From Aliamphritea ceti (GTDB lineage: Bacteria; Pseudomonadota; Gammaproteobacteria; Pseudomonadales; Balneatricaceae), in contig NZ_AP025282.1 in assembly GCF_024347215.1 (NCBI RefSeq), positions 4,340,001-4,404,000 on the forward strand: 64,000 nucleotides of DNA, in the 5' to 3' direction. The notes under the pieces were generated by a model that searched no databases, had not been told where the DNA came from, and saw only the letters and a list, made by a program, of their open reading frames with translations. The translations under genes and the position numbers were made by a program. Shown in pieces: positions 52,830 through 62,034 of this stretch (its first letter is position 1; every line of letters begins with the position of its first letter).

Positions 52830-54749
52830 ATGACAACAGCTGAATATTACATGGAGTCTCGCTACCCGCAGACCAGCCACCAGCAAGCACTCTGCTCGCG
52901 CGGGTTTATGCTTGCCCTGCTGATATTAATAATCCTTACCAACAAAGCTCTGGCTGACACTACCGACACAAAACATTTCCATCTACAGTCTGATATGTCT
53001 GGCCAGGTGATGACACCTTTTATGCAGGTGTTAGAAGACCCTGATAGCGGTCTCAGCTTTGCTGAAGTCCTGCAACCTTACTGGCAAAACAAATTCACTC
53101 CTATTCGCAACGAGCAAACGGCACATGGTGTTTCCAGCTCTGCCTGGTGGATTCGCATACAGGTCGCGAATGACACCCCCGAAAAGATAAACTGGGTCGT
53201 TGAAGCCCTGCATAATATTACCGATTACATCGATGTTTATGAGATTGATGCTAAAGGCAATGTCAGTGCACAACAGCTGGGCGACCATCGTCCGTACGCC
53301 ATTAATAACTTACCCAGCGAAGCTTTTTCCTTCCCACTGAGCACTCCTGCAGGAGAACACAGTACCCTCTATCTGCGCTTTAACTTTGAATACGCAGGGG
53401 TTGTTAACCTCTACCTTGAGGCTTCTACCCCCGAGGCTTATGTACAAAAGCAGCATATTCAGGGCATCTGGCTGGGGATTTTTCTTGGCGCAGCTGTACT
53501 GGTCATCATTTATACACTGTTCCTGATGCTATCCATTCGGGAGAAGCCTTACTTCTGGTATTTACTCTACGCCTGCTCAGCATTGGTAATGTATCTCGCA
53601 CTGACAGGGCTGGGTTACCGCTATCTATGGGGATTCACGCCAGCACTGGCTGATGCAATTCCACACATAGCCATCGTGGCGTTTTACAGTCTGGCCATTC
53701 AGTTCTCCCGGAGCTTTCTGGATACAGAAACCCGGGCACCCCAACTGGATCTGTTGCTGCTGTTCTTACTGGGCATAACTGCTTTCAGCGGCATTTTACT
53801 GCTTATTAACGTTCGTGAAATTGCACTTAACCTGCTGATGCTTACCGGTATTGCGCTGGGGCTTTTTCCCGCGATTGGTATGTATCTGTGGAGTAAAGGT
53901 CATCATCAGGCACGGGGCTATACATTGGCCTGGAGTATCTGGTCACTCACTGTAATCTGCAGCATTTTGCGCTTTCAGGGCATTATTCCCACCAGCAATT
54001 TCGCCATTAGTGCGACCCGTTTTGGTATGATTCTCGAGACTATTTTACTGGCATTCGCGCTGGTTGACCGGGTCAATATTTTACGAAAAGAAAAGCTTGC
54101 GGCTGAAAACCGCGAAAGAATCGCTGCCCAGCAAGCGACAGATCAACTGGAAACGAAAGTGAGGGAACGCACACTGGAGCTGGAGCTGGCACGACAACAT
54201 GCCGAAAATCTGGCCAGCCTGGACTCACTATCAGGCTTGCTCAACCGCCGGGCATTCTTTCAACAGGGCAATGTAGAAGTACACCGTGCGCATCGCTATT
54301 CACAGCAACTGACGGTGATGATGCTGGATATTGACCACTTCAAAGGTATTAATGATCAGTACGGCCATGCGACAGGGGATCGGGTCATCAGTACGGTTGC
54401 CGATATTCTCAATAAAATACTCAGAGAATCCGATGTTAAAGCCCGGATTGGCGGAGAAGAATTTGCGGTAGTACTGGTACAAACACCACGTAACAAAGCT
54501 CTGCACCTTGCAGAACGTATCCGTGAAGAAATACAGCAAACTCAGATTATTAACCAGGATGTTTCTGTAAACATCACCGCCAGTTTTGGTATTGCAGAGC
54601 TCAGTACCGATGTCAGCCCCAGCACTTCGCTGGACCAGTTACTTGCCCGTGCAGACAAAGCGCTGTACTGGGGTAAAAATAACGGCCGTAACAGAGTGAC
54701 AGGGTACATAGCTGAAACAACTCCGGAAGCAGAAGCCGAACCTGGCTAA
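52830..54749 (+). CDS. Diguanylate cyclase with 7TMR-DISM sensor region
   Basis: The 639-residue membrane protein has a signal-anchor (about 25-43), a periplasmic 7TMR-DISMED2 domain (about 50-190, with 'SSAWWIRIQVAN'), seven membrane segments (about 205-405), a short coiled coil (about 415-465) and a C-terminal GGDEF domain. The active-site motif is GGEEF (about 541-545), and the inhibitory I-site RESD stands five residues before it, so product feedback is expected. It should make cyclic di-GMP in response to an outside ligand. The start at 52830 is uncertain; an ATG 21 bases later is the alternative. Its place in the purine island may be accidental. Confidence 0.9.
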   Translation: MTTAEYYMESRYPQTSHQQALCSRGFMLALLILIILTNKALADTTDTKHFHLQSDMSGQVMTPFMQVLEDPDSGLSFAEVLQPYWQNKFTPIRNEQTAHGVSSSAWWIRIQVANDTPEKINWVVEALHNITDYIDVYEIDAKGNVSAQQLGDHRPYAINNLPSEAFSFPLSTPAGEHSTLYLRFNFEYAGVVNLYLEASTPEAYVQKQHIQGIWLGIFLGAAVLVIIYTLFLMLSIREKPYFWYLLYACSALVMYLALTGLGYRYLWGFTPALADAIPHIAIVAFYSLAIQFSRSFLDTETRAPQLDLLLLFLLGITAFSGILLLINVREIALNLLMLTGIALGLFPAIGMYLWSKGHHQARGYTLAWSIWSLTVICSILRFQGIIPTSNFAISATRFGMILETILLAFALVDRVNILRKEKLAAENRERIAAQQATDQLETKVRERTLELELARQHAENLASLDSLSGLLNRRAFFQQGNVEVHRAHRYSQQLTVMMLDIDHFKGINDQYGHATGDRVISTVADILNKILRESDVKARIGGEEFAVVLVQTPRNKALHLAERIREEIQQTQIINQDVSVNITASFGIAELSTDVSPSTSLDQLLARADKALYWGKNNGRNRVTGYIAETTPEAEAEPG

Positions 54750-54797
54750 CTGTTACAGAGGCTGAGACTTAGGCCGAAGAGCTGACCCAATTTAAAA

Positions 54798-55550
54798 CTA
54801 TTTACCGCTCACCACACCGGCAAATATTGCCCTTAAGTCATCTGACGACACTTCATCATCCAACTTAAGTTTATTCTCAATATGATCCAGGTGATGCTGC
54901 ATCAGTTGCAGTGCCAATGGCTTGTTACGCTGAAGAATCGCATCCAGAAGTTCGAAATGCTCGTCATAGGAGCAGTGGGATTTAGAACCGCTTTCATACT
55001 GTGCAATGATCAGTGAACACTGCGATACCAGACTACGCTGAAAGCTTAGCAAAGGTGGATTATCGGCCATTTCAGCCAGTTGCAGGTGAAATTCACCTGA
55101 CAAACGAATACCTGCACCACGGTCGCCCTTATCGAAACATGCCTGCTCTTCCAAAACCAACTGTTTGAGTGCATCAACCTGAGCATCCAGCGCGTTATCC
55201 ACAACCAGTTCAGTGATTGCTTTTTCAACAACACGGCGGGCAAACACAATCTGCCGGGCTTCTTCAATACTCGGACAAGCGACAATTGCACCTTTATTTG
55301 GCCGCAAATTGACTACTTGCTCATGACCTAAACGGGATAATGCACGGCGCACAATCGTCCGGCTGACACCAAAAATTTCGCCCAGTGATTCTTCATTCAG
55401 CTTTGTTCCAGGTGCCAGTCTTTGCTCAAGAATGGCATCAAAGATATGCGCATAAACAATCTCATCCTGAGTTTTTCCTGCTTTCCGGGATTTTTTTACC
55501 GAACTTTTTACGGAATTTCCCGCTGAGTCTTGTGTTGAAATCTGAGTCAT
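54798..55550 (-). CDS. GntR-family regulator (FadR/FCD type), candidate purine-island regulator
   Basis: The 250-residue protein has a GntR winged helix (about 25-95, 'LNEESLGEIFGVSRTIVRRALSRL') and a C-terminal FCD domain with the metal-binding pattern (Asp/His in 'LSGEFHLQLAEM' and 'YDEHFELLDAI'). The ATG at 55550 is used; the longer TTG form has no support. It is divergent from the AzgA-type permease, and the palindrome TTGTATACAA lies between them. Because this palindrome recurs before xdhA, uraH and puuE, this protein is the best candidate for its binder. The ligand may be a urate or allantoin intermediate. Confidence 0.85.
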   Translation of the reverse strand: MTQISTQDSAGNSVKSSVKKSRKAGKTQDEIVYAHIFDAILEQRLAPGTKLNEESLGEIFGVSRTIVRRALSRLGHEQVVNLRPNKGAIVACPSIEEARQIVFARRVVEKAITELVVDNALDAQVDALKQLVLEEQACFDKGDRGAGIRLSGEFHLQLAEMADNPPLLSFQRSLVSQCSLIIAQYESGSKSHCSYDEHFELLDAILQRNKPLALQLMQHHLDHIENKLKLDDEVSSDDLRAIFAGVVSGK

Positions 55551-55864
55551 AAAATCTGCTATATCCGGACCAAAAACTGAAAACAATTGCTGTCTGATTA
55601 ACCGCTCCGAAATACATAAACCAACGGAGAAAATACCAATGCATATTTGGCCAATCAGATTTATCGCTTAGCTTTCAAACAATTAACAAGGCCTAAAATA
55701 AGCCTGTTACAACCTCTGTGCCAGTGAAAAATAGTACACAAAAGCGACTGAACTGTACACACACATGGCTGCTCAGGATCAATGCTTCGGCGCAAATATC
55801 ACCACTGCAAAACAGAAGATTTCAGCAAGTGAAAAAGAAAAACCTGACCCGAGAGTTGATTTTT

Positions 55865-55875
55865 TTGTATACAAT
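55865..55875 (+). promoter_or_regulatory. Palindrome TTGTATACAA between the GntR and AzgA-type genes
   Basis: TTGTATACAAT lies in the 430-base gap 55551-55980, about 105 bases before the permease start. No gene is seen in that gap. It is one of the repeated palindromes in the purine island. Confidence 0.65.
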
Positions 55876-55980
55876 CTTACTATTGAATTCAGTACATAAG
55901 TTGTACCGCATGCCAAGTTGCTGCACAACGAGCGCCATTTATAAAAATAACTAGTGGCTCTCTAACCTGAGGAGTAAGTT

Positions 55981-57318
55981 GTGGAAAATATTCAGCAAGA
56001 CCAGCAAACATTGAGAGAAGAACGCGGATTTATCGATCGCTACTTTAGGCTCAGTGAACATAAAACTAATATTAAAACTGAGCTTATTGCCGGTTTAACT
56101 ACCTTCGTCACCATGGGTTACATCATCTTTGTTAACCCAAATATCATGTCTGATGCAGGCATGGATCACGGTGCTGTTTTCGTCGCAACCTGTATCGGTG
56201 CTGCGATCGCCTGTTTCCTGATGGGCCTTTACGCTAACTGGCCTGTAGGCCTTGCCCCCGGGATGGGTTTAAACGCTTTCTTTACCTATACCGTCGTCGC
56301 CGAAATGGGCTATGAATGGCAGGTAGCACTGGGCGCGGTATTTATTTCCGGCATTCTGTTCGTCATCATGAGTTTTTATAAAATTCGTGAATGGCTACTC
56401 AATAGTATTCCTACCAGCCTGAAATTCGCGATGACCGCCGGTGTAGGTTTATTCCTTGGCCTGATCGGTCTGAAAACCGCAGGTATCGTGGTCGACAATC
56501 CGGCGACTCTGTTGTCGATGGGTACTTTCCTGGAACCATCTACCTTACTGGCAGCAGTTTGCTTCCTGATGATCTCAATACTCGCCTACCATAACATCTT
56601 CGGTGCAGTGCTAATCAGTATCCTGGCAGTTACCGGTATAGGTTTGAGCATGGACCTGGTGCAATACAACGGTGTTTTCTCCGCGCCACCAAGCATCGCA
56701 CCAACACTGCTGGCCCTGGATATAATGGGTGCGCTGAATATCAGTATGGTCAGCATCATTCTTGCCTTCCTGTTCGTTAATATGTTCGACACCGCCGGTA
56801 CCCTGATGGGCGTGGCAACGAAAGCAAAATTAATCCGCAAAGACGGCTACATTGAAAATCTCAGTAAAGCGTTAAAAGCAGACAGTAGCTCCAGTGCAAT
56901 TGGCGCCCTGTTCGGTTGCCCACCAGTAACTAGTTATGTGGAAAGTGCGTCCGGTGTTGCTGCCGGTGGCCGTACCGGTCTGACAGCTATCACAGTAGGT
57001 ATGTTATTCCTGGCGGCAATGTTCCTGGCGCCTCTGGCGGGTATGATTCCAGCTTACGCAACTGCCGGTGCACTGATCTATGTCGCCATGCTGATGATGA
57101 CCGGCATGAAGCAGATCAACTGGGATGACACTACTGATGCAATCCCGGCAATTGTCACCGTTATTATGATGCCGCTGACCTTCTCTATTGCGAACGGTAT
57201 TGCGATGGGTTTCATTACCTATACCGCCATGAAGCTGTTTACCGGTCGCCGTGATGAAATTTCACTAAGCATCTATGTACTGACAGCTATCTTTATCAGT
57301 AAATTTATATTCCTTTAA
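55981..57318 (+). CDS. AzgA-family guanine/hypoxanthine permease
   Basis: The 445-residue membrane protein has twelve or more hydrophobic segments and AzgA/PbuG/GhxP hallmarks: 'TTFVTMGYIIFVNP', 'GLAPGMGLNAFFTYTVV', 'FDTAGTLMGVA' and 'TSYVESASGVAAGGRTGLTA'. It should import guanine or hypoxanthine with protons. The start is GTG at 55981, with GAGGAG nine bases upstream. The GntR gene is divergent. It supplies substrate to guanine deaminase and XDH encoded nearby. Confidence 0.92.
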   Translation: MENIQQDQQTLREERGFIDRYFRLSEHKTNIKTELIAGLTTFVTMGYIIFVNPNIMSDAGMDHGAVFVATCIGAAIACFLMGLYANWPVGLAPGMGLNAFFTYTVVAEMGYEWQVALGAVFISGILFVIMSFYKIREWLLNSIPTSLKFAMTAGVGLFLGLIGLKTAGIVVDNPATLLSMGTFLEPSTLLAAVCFLMISILAYHNIFGAVLISILAVTGIGLSMDLVQYNGVFSAPPSIAPTLLALDIMGALNISMVSIILAFLFVNMFDTAGTLMGVATKAKLIRKDGYIENLSKALKADSSSSAIGALFGCPPVTSYVESASGVAAGGRTGLTAITVGMLFLAAMFLAPLAGMIPAYATAGALIYVAMLMMTGMKQINWDDTTDAIPAIVTVIMMPLTFSIANGIAMGFITYTAMKLFTGRRDEISLSIYVLTAIFISKFIFL

Positions 57319-57402
57319 TAACAGATACTCCGTCAGTGGGTGCGCCACTGTACGGAGTTGTGCCCTCTGTTATTATACGAATGGCCCGTGGCCGAAACCC
57401 TT

Positions 57403-57427
57403 GCCTTCCCCCGTGGAAGGCTTTTTT
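57403..57427 (+). terminator. Intrinsic terminator after the AzgA-type gene
   Basis: GCCTTCC (57403-57409) pairs with GGAAGGC (57415-57421), followed by six T. It separates the permease from the LysE gene. Confidence 0.85.
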
Positions 57428-57473
57428 CGTTACTGCTTAATCTTATTTATTATCCCGGACAGGAATAGCTCTG

Positions 57474-58091
57474 ATGAACATCGAAACCTGGTTACTGTTT
57501 TGCTCTGCTTCCATGTTAGTAATTCTGGTCCCGGGACCTCTGTCCCTGCTGATGGTTGCGAACAGTATAAATTACGGACTGTTACGTAGCGCACCAGCCT
57601 TTGCCGGCGGCGTGAGCGCTTCCTTAATTCTGCTTACCGCATCGGCAACCGGCTTAGGCGCGCTGTTGCTCGCCTCTGAAAGCCTGTTTAGCGCCATTCG
57701 TTATGCCGGCGCAGCTTATCTTATTTACCTCGGCTATCAGGCCTGGCTTAGTGCCAGACGGGCAGAATCTGCCGGCAGTCTGAACAGTTCTCAACCCGGT
57801 TTTTCCAGCATGTTCTGGCGGGCATTCAGTCTGGGTATCAGTAACCCAAAGGACATTCTGTTCTTTGTTGCATTTCTGCCGCAGTTTATCGATCCGGCCA
57901 GTGCCTTTTTACCGCAACTGATCACTATGATACTCAGCTGGTGCGTTCTGGATCTGGTCTGCAAGCTGTTTTATGGTGGCGGCGCACAACTGCTCGCACC
58001 CTGGTTACAAAAAAGCCGTGGCATACAAATATTCAACCGTATCAGTGCCGGTATATTTGTTACTGCCGGTGGTGCTGTTTTGTTGAAATAG
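57474..58091 (+). CDS. LysE/RhtB-family amino-acid exporter
   Basis: The 205-residue membrane protein has six hydrophobic segments and the family signature 'LVPGPLSLLMVANSINYGLLRSAPAFAGG' in outline, followed by 'YLIYLGYQAWLSARR'. Such proteins export amino acids or small metabolites such as homoserine lactone, lysine or threonine. It lies between purine genes but has its own terminators on both sides; a purine role is not indicated. Confidence 0.88.
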   Translation: MNIETWLLFCSASMLVILVPGPLSLLMVANSINYGLLRSAPAFAGGVSASLILLTASATGLGALLLASESLFSAIRYAGAAYLIYLGYQAWLSARRAESAGSLNSSQPGFSSMFWRAFSLGISNPKDILFFVAFLPQFIDPASAFLPQLITMILSWCVLDLVCKLFYGGGAQLLAPWLQKSRGIQIFNRISAGIFVTAGGAVLLK

Positions 58092-58109
58092 ATACTGAAA
58101 TAAAGACAC

Positions 58110-58136
58110 AAAAAACCGGCTCAGTGAGCCGGTTTC
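58110..58136. terminator. Bidirectional terminator between lysE-type and uraH genes
   Basis: AAACCGGCTC (58113-58122) pairs with GAGCCGGTTT (58126-58135) around AGT. On the minus strand a run of T follows, suiting the end of uraH; on the plus strand the tail is shorter. Confidence 0.85.
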
Positions 58137-58172
58137 TGATACGTATAAATTAAAAGCTAATAATTAACAGGC

Positions 58173-58523
58173 TTAACTGCCCCGATAGGTTGAGTAGCTA
58201 TACGGCGAGATCAACAGCGGCACATGATAATGCTCGTCTTCATCCGCAATACCAAAGCGTAACACCACTTCATCCAGAAATGCCGGCTCCGGTAACGTCA
58301 GTCCTTTACCCCGATAATAATCACCTACCCGAAACACCAGCTCATAAACGCCGGCAACAAAATCATCGCCCTCTAATATCGGGCTGTCGCAACGGCCATC
58401 ATCATTAGTGCGGCGCTCAGCCAGCAACTGCCGCTCACCGTCGACCCGATAAAGAGTCACTGGAATATCATGACCCGGACAACCATGTGCAGAGTCCAGT
58501 ACGTGGGTTGTTAAGTAGCCCAT
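58173..58523 (-). CDS. uraH: 5-hydroxyisourate hydrolase
   Basis: The 116-residue protein is a transthyretin-like HIU hydrolase. It has the N-terminal 'LTTHVLDSAHGCPG', the conserved 'RTNDDGR' loop, the 'HYHVPLLISPYSYSTYRGS' end, and the C-terminal YRGS that defines the enzyme as against transthyretin. The ATG at 58523 follows AGGAGG at proper distance. It acts on the product of urate hydroxylase PuuD. It is divergent from puuE, with two copies of TTGTATACAA between them. Confidence 0.95.
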   Translation of the reverse strand: MGYLTTHVLDSAHGCPGHDIPVTLYRVDGERQLLAERRTNDDGRCDSPILEGDDFVAGVYELVFRVGDYYRGKGLTLPEPAFLDEVVLRFGIADEDEHYHVPLLISPYSYSTYRGS

Positions 58524-58631
58524 CAAGAGTACCTCCTGTTAAATACGTCAGATACGGATATAACTCCGCGCTTACTAAGTCGTTACTGAATAGCTAAACT
58601 ATAATGCTTTTGAAACAAAAATAAACCAGCT

Positions 58632-58641
58632 TTGTATACAA
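58632..58641 (-). promoter_or_regulatory. Palindrome TTGTATACAA upstream of uraH
   Basis: The exact decamer TTGTATACAA lies 109 bases before the uraH start, within the 294-base uraH-puuE gap. It overlaps a possible uraH -35 region on the minus strand. Confidence 0.65.
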
Positions 58642-58745
58642 TCAAATTCATTTACGGTCTAATCAACTGTTTTATAAGCAGTTTATTACTCGTTTCAAAT
58701 AATGAAAAGCAAAGGGATCATATACCTTTGCATATAAAACCATAA

Positions 58746-58757
58746 ATTGTATACAAT
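58746..58757 (+). promoter_or_regulatory. Perfect palindrome ATTGTATACAAT upstream of puuE
   Basis: This twelve-base perfect palindrome overlaps the likely -10 region of puuE (TTGCAT at 58728-58733 as -35). It is the best copy of the island-wide motif and a natural repressor site. Confidence 0.7.
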
Positions 58758-58817
58758 GATTTCATTCTGACCTTCAGGTCAACTTGTTATCTAGTTTAAT
58801 ATAGAAGGAATGTCACC

Positions 58818-59735
58818 GTGAATCATGCATATCCCCGAGATCTGATCGGTTACGGTAATACCCCTCCTGATCCGCAATGGCCAGGTCAGGCGCGCATCGC
58901 CGTATCCTTTGTCCTTAATTATGAAGAAGGTGGCGAACGCTGCATTCTTCACGGTGATAATGAATCCGAAGCTTTTCTGTCGGAAATTCCTGGCGCAGTG
59001 CCGTTTCCGGAAGCACGCCACATGAGTATGGAATCGGTCTATGAATACGGCAGCCGCGCAGGTGTCTGGCGGATTCTGAAACTGTTCGCGAAACATAAGA
59101 TACCACTGACAGTTTTCGCCGTGGCAATGGCCGCGCAGCGCTACCCGGAAGTTATTCAGACAATGCATCAGGCCGGCCATGAAATCTGCAGCCACGCTTA
59201 TCGCTGGATCGATTACCAAAAACTCAGCAAGGAAGAAGAGCAGGAGCACCTGTATAAGGCAATTAATATCCTGCAGGACATTACTGGCCAGCGTCCATTA
59301 GGTTGGTATACCGGTCGTAACAGCCCTAATACCCGCGACATCGTTATGCAGGAAGGCGGCTTTCTTTACGACAGCGATGCCTACGATGATGATCTGCCAT
59401 ACTGGGTCAATAATCAGGGTAAAGGCCATCTGGTCATTCCATACACTCTGGACAGCAATGACATGCGCTTTGCTACCCAACAGGGATTCAACAGCGGAGA
59501 ACAGTTCTTTCAGTATCTGAAAGACAGCTTTGACAGCCTTTACGAAGAAGGTGCTGAAGCACCTAAAATGCTGTCTATCGGCCTGCACTGCCGGCTGATT
59601 GGCCGCCCGGGCCGAATCGCTGCTCTGCGCCGCTTTATTGAATATGCCCAGTCCCATGAGCAGGTCTGGTTTGCCCGTCGCGTCGATATTGCCCGCCACT
59701 GGCATGTTACTCACCCTTTTCAGGCTAACACTTAA
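58818..59735 (+). CDS. puuE: Allantoinase PuuE (polysaccharide-deacetylase fold)
   Basis: The 305-residue protein belongs to the metal-independent PuuE allantoinases related to polysaccharide deacetylases. Typical segments are 'DLIGYGNTPPDPQWPG', 'FVLNYEEGGE', 'EICSHAYRWI' and 'GWYTGRNSPNTRDI'. It opens the allantoin ring to allantoate. The start is GTG at 58818, after AAGGAA. It is the first gene of a run of purine genes on this strand with uraD, alc, allA and puuD. Confidence 0.94.
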   Translation: MNHAYPRDLIGYGNTPPDPQWPGQARIAVSFVLNYEEGGERCILHGDNESEAFLSEIPGAVPFPEARHMSMESVYEYGSRAGVWRILKLFAKHKIPLTVFAVAMAAQRYPEVIQTMHQAGHEICSHAYRWIDYQKLSKEEEQEHLYKAINILQDITGQRPLGWYTGRNSPNTRDIVMQEGGFLYDSDAYDDDLPYWVNNQGKGHLVIPYTLDSNDMRFATQQGFNSGEQFFQYLKDSFDSLYEEGAEAPKMLSIGLHCRLIGRPGRIAALRRFIEYAQSHEQVWFARRVDIARHWHVTHPFQANT

Positions 59736-59751
59736 ACGGAAGCGATCTGTC

Positions 59752-60270
59752 ATGACTCAGCAATTTCAACACTGCAACCCGAGCCAAATGGACCGTGCTA
59801 CTTTTGTCAGCACCTTTGCTGATATTTATGAACACTCTCCCTGGGTGGCAGAACAAACATTTGATCAGGGGTTACCAGCAAATGCTGCCAGCGTAGAGCC
59901 ACTGCAGCAGCAGATGGCCAGCGTGCTGTTATCCGCCAGCCAGGAAGCTCAGCTGGCGCTGATCAACGCTCACCCGGATTTAGCAGGCAAGGCAGCTGTT
60001 GCCGGTGAATTAACAGAATGTTCGACCTCAGAGCAAGCCGGTGCCGGTATTAACGAGTGTACCGCAGAAGAATTTAAGCGCTTTACCGAGCTCAATGATG
60101 CTTACAAGGCCCGTTTCAATTTCCCGTTCATCATGGCGGTAAAAGGCAGTAACCGGCACGAAATTCTGGCGGCTTTCGAAACCCGCATACATAACTCGCC
60201 GGACACTGAATTTGCCCGTGCGCTCGAAGAAATTAACAGGATAGCTCTGTTCCGCCTTAGCGCTATGTAA
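59752..60270 (+). CDS. uraD: 2-oxo-4-hydroxy-4-carboxy-5-ureidoimidazoline (OHCU) decarboxylase
   Basis: The 172-residue helical protein matches OHCU decarboxylase: the conserved 'INAHPDLAGKAA' carries the catalytic histidine and 'NFPFIMAVKGSNRHEIL' the signature near the C-terminus. It makes (S)-allantoin from the UraH product. It starts 17 bases after puuE. The ATG at 59752 is used because the upstream frame overlaps puuE and is not protein-like. Confidence 0.94.
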   Translation: MTQQFQHCNPSQMDRATFVSTFADIYEHSPWVAEQTFDQGLPANAASVEPLQQQMASVLLSASQEAQLALINAHPDLAGKAAVAGELTECSTSEQAGAGINECTAEEFKRFTELNDAYKARFNFPFIMAVKGSNRHEILAAFETRIHNSPDTEFARALEEINRIALFRLSAM

Positions 60271-60320
60271 TAAGGCAGACCAACACCACAGAGCAAATAC
60301 TCTAAGCAGGATAATAAATA

Positions 60321-61307
60321 ATGAGCAAAGAATTTTTAAAATACATCAATCTGGCGGACGCCCGCCTCGGCACTAAAGCTGTATTTGTCACCGATGACTG
60401 GTTTGCTGATGTAAATCGTATGTTTCAGCCAGAAGCAGCGGTCTGGAAAGAAGGTGTATTTGACGATAACGGCAAATGGATGGATGGCTGGGAATCTCGC
60501 CGTAAGCGCTTTGAAGGCTATGATTTCACCGTTATTCGCTTAGGTGTGCCAGGCGTTATTAAAGGTGTAGACATTGATACCTGCCATTTTACCGGTAACT
60601 TCCCACCATCAGCGTCACTGGAAGCCTGCTTCTGCCCGGAAGGCGATCCGGGTGAAGATCAGCAATGGGAGGAAATTCTGTCAGCAGTTAGCTTGCAGGG
60701 TAACAGCCAGCACCTTCACGATATTAATGATGACCGTGCGTGGACTCATTTACGTTTTAACATCTATCCGGATGGCGGCGTTGCCCGTTTACGAGTATAC
60801 GGAATTCCGCACCGTGACTGGTCCGCTCAGAGCAGCGAAGAACAGGTTGATCTGGTGTCATCATTAAACGGTGGTCGCGCCCTCGCCTGTAGTGATGAGC
60901 ACTTCGGCACCATGAGTAATATTCTCAACCCAGGCCGTGGCGTGAACATGGGAGATGGCTGGGAAACCGCCCGTCGCCGTACCCCGGGTAATGACTGGGT
61001 CATTGTTGCACTTGGCCACCCGGGTGAAATCGAGCGAATTGTTGTCGACACCCTGCATTTTAAAGGGAACTACCCGGACAGCTGTTCAATTCAGGCGGCC
61101 TATGTAAAAGGTGGCACCGATGAGCAAATTGAAACCCAGAGTTTATTCTGGAAAGAACTGCTGCCATCACAAAAACTGGAAATGCATCAGGAACATGAAT
61201 TCGCAGAACAGATAACAGCGCTGGGCCCAATTACCCATGTACGCCTGAACATCTTCCCGGATGGTGGCGTTAGTCGGTTACGTTTATTCGGTAAAGTCGC
61301 CAAGTAA
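60321..61307 (+). CDS. alc: Allantoicase
   Basis: The 328-residue enzyme has two tandem jelly-roll allantoicase domains, each with 'HFTGNFPPSASLEA'/'HFKGNYPDSCSIQA' and 'RFNIYPDGGVARLRVYG'/'RLNIFPDGGVSRLRLFG'. It splits allantoate into ureidoglycolate and urea. It lies 50 bases after uraD and 126 before allA. Confidence 0.95.
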   Translation: MSKEFLKYINLADARLGTKAVFVTDDWFADVNRMFQPEAAVWKEGVFDDNGKWMDGWESRRKRFEGYDFTVIRLGVPGVIKGVDIDTCHFTGNFPPSASLEACFCPEGDPGEDQQWEEILSAVSLQGNSQHLHDINDDRAWTHLRFNIYPDGGVARLRVYGIPHRDWSAQSSEEQVDLVSSLNGGRALACSDEHFGTMSNILNPGRGVNMGDGWETARRRTPGNDWVIVALGHPGEIERIVVDTLHFKGNYPDSCSIQAAYVKGGTDEQIETQSLFWKELLPSQKLEMHQEHEFAEQITALGPITHVRLNIFPDGGVSRLRLFGKVAK

Positions 61308-61433
61308 TATCTGGCGAACATAGCGACAAAAAGAGTACCAACGACAAGATTGCCAGGTGGAAAATGCTGCTCCCATCCTGGCAAACCAAGCCCGCCCAAA
61401 AATTATTGAAGTGGCGGCAACCATGAGGTGATT

Positions 61434-61934
61434 ATGTTAACACTGAAGCCACAACCCTTAACCGCCGAAGCTTTTGCACCTTTCGGTGATGTCATAGAAA
61501 CCCGTGACCGGGATTTCTTTATGATCAATAAGGGCAATACCCAGCGCTATCACCGTCTCGCGGATGTCAGTCTGGGCAAAGCAGAAGATACGGCGATTAT
61601 CAGCATTTTCAAAACCCATGCTTATACGATGCCAATGCCAATCAGTATGTTGGAGCGCCACCCACTGGGTAGCCAGGCATTTATTCCTCTTAACGGTGAG
61701 CCGTTTCTGATTGTAGTAGCGCCTTTGGGCGAAACGCCTGATGTCAGCAAAATTCAGGCATTCATCAGTGACGGGCAGCAAGGTATTAACTATCACACAG
61801 GTGTCTGGCACCACCCGGTAATCAGCTGCGCAGCTGAAGACAGCTTTCTGGTCATAGACCGTACCGGTGAAGGTCATAACTGCGACGAATACGATTTTCC
61901 GGCAGAAATTAGCATCCAGCTGCTACCCGCCTGA
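61434..61934 (+). CDS. allA: Ureidoglycolate lyase
   Basis: The 166-residue cupin-like enzyme matches AllA: 'LTAEAFAPFGDVIE' near the N-terminus, and 'GINYHTGVWHHPVIS' as the signature with its histidines. It releases glyoxylate and urea from ureidoglycolate and ends the pathway. The ATG at 61434 follows GAGGTG. With it the island can run from guanine to glyoxylate. Confidence 0.94.
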   Translation: MLTLKPQPLTAEAFAPFGDVIETRDRDFFMINKGNTQRYHRLADVSLGKAEDTAIISIFKTHAYTMPMPISMLERHPLGSQAFIPLNGEPFLIVVAPLGETPDVSKIQAFISDGQQGINYHTGVWHHPVISCAAEDSFLVIDRTGEGHNCDEYDFPAEISIQLLPA

Positions 61935-62034
61935 TGCAGCTGCTACAAACGGTTACTTCGGTTAACCGGAACGGAAATAAATAATAAAAATATTGGCAGG
62001 TTGAGAAATACCTGCAACTTAAGATGAGGAGTTA

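Noticed and set aside
57328..57357. A long imperfect stem after the AzgA-type permease
   Set aside because: CTCCGT/ACGGAG with an inner AGTGG/CCACT forms a hairpin but no T-run follows; the true terminator is at 57403-57427.
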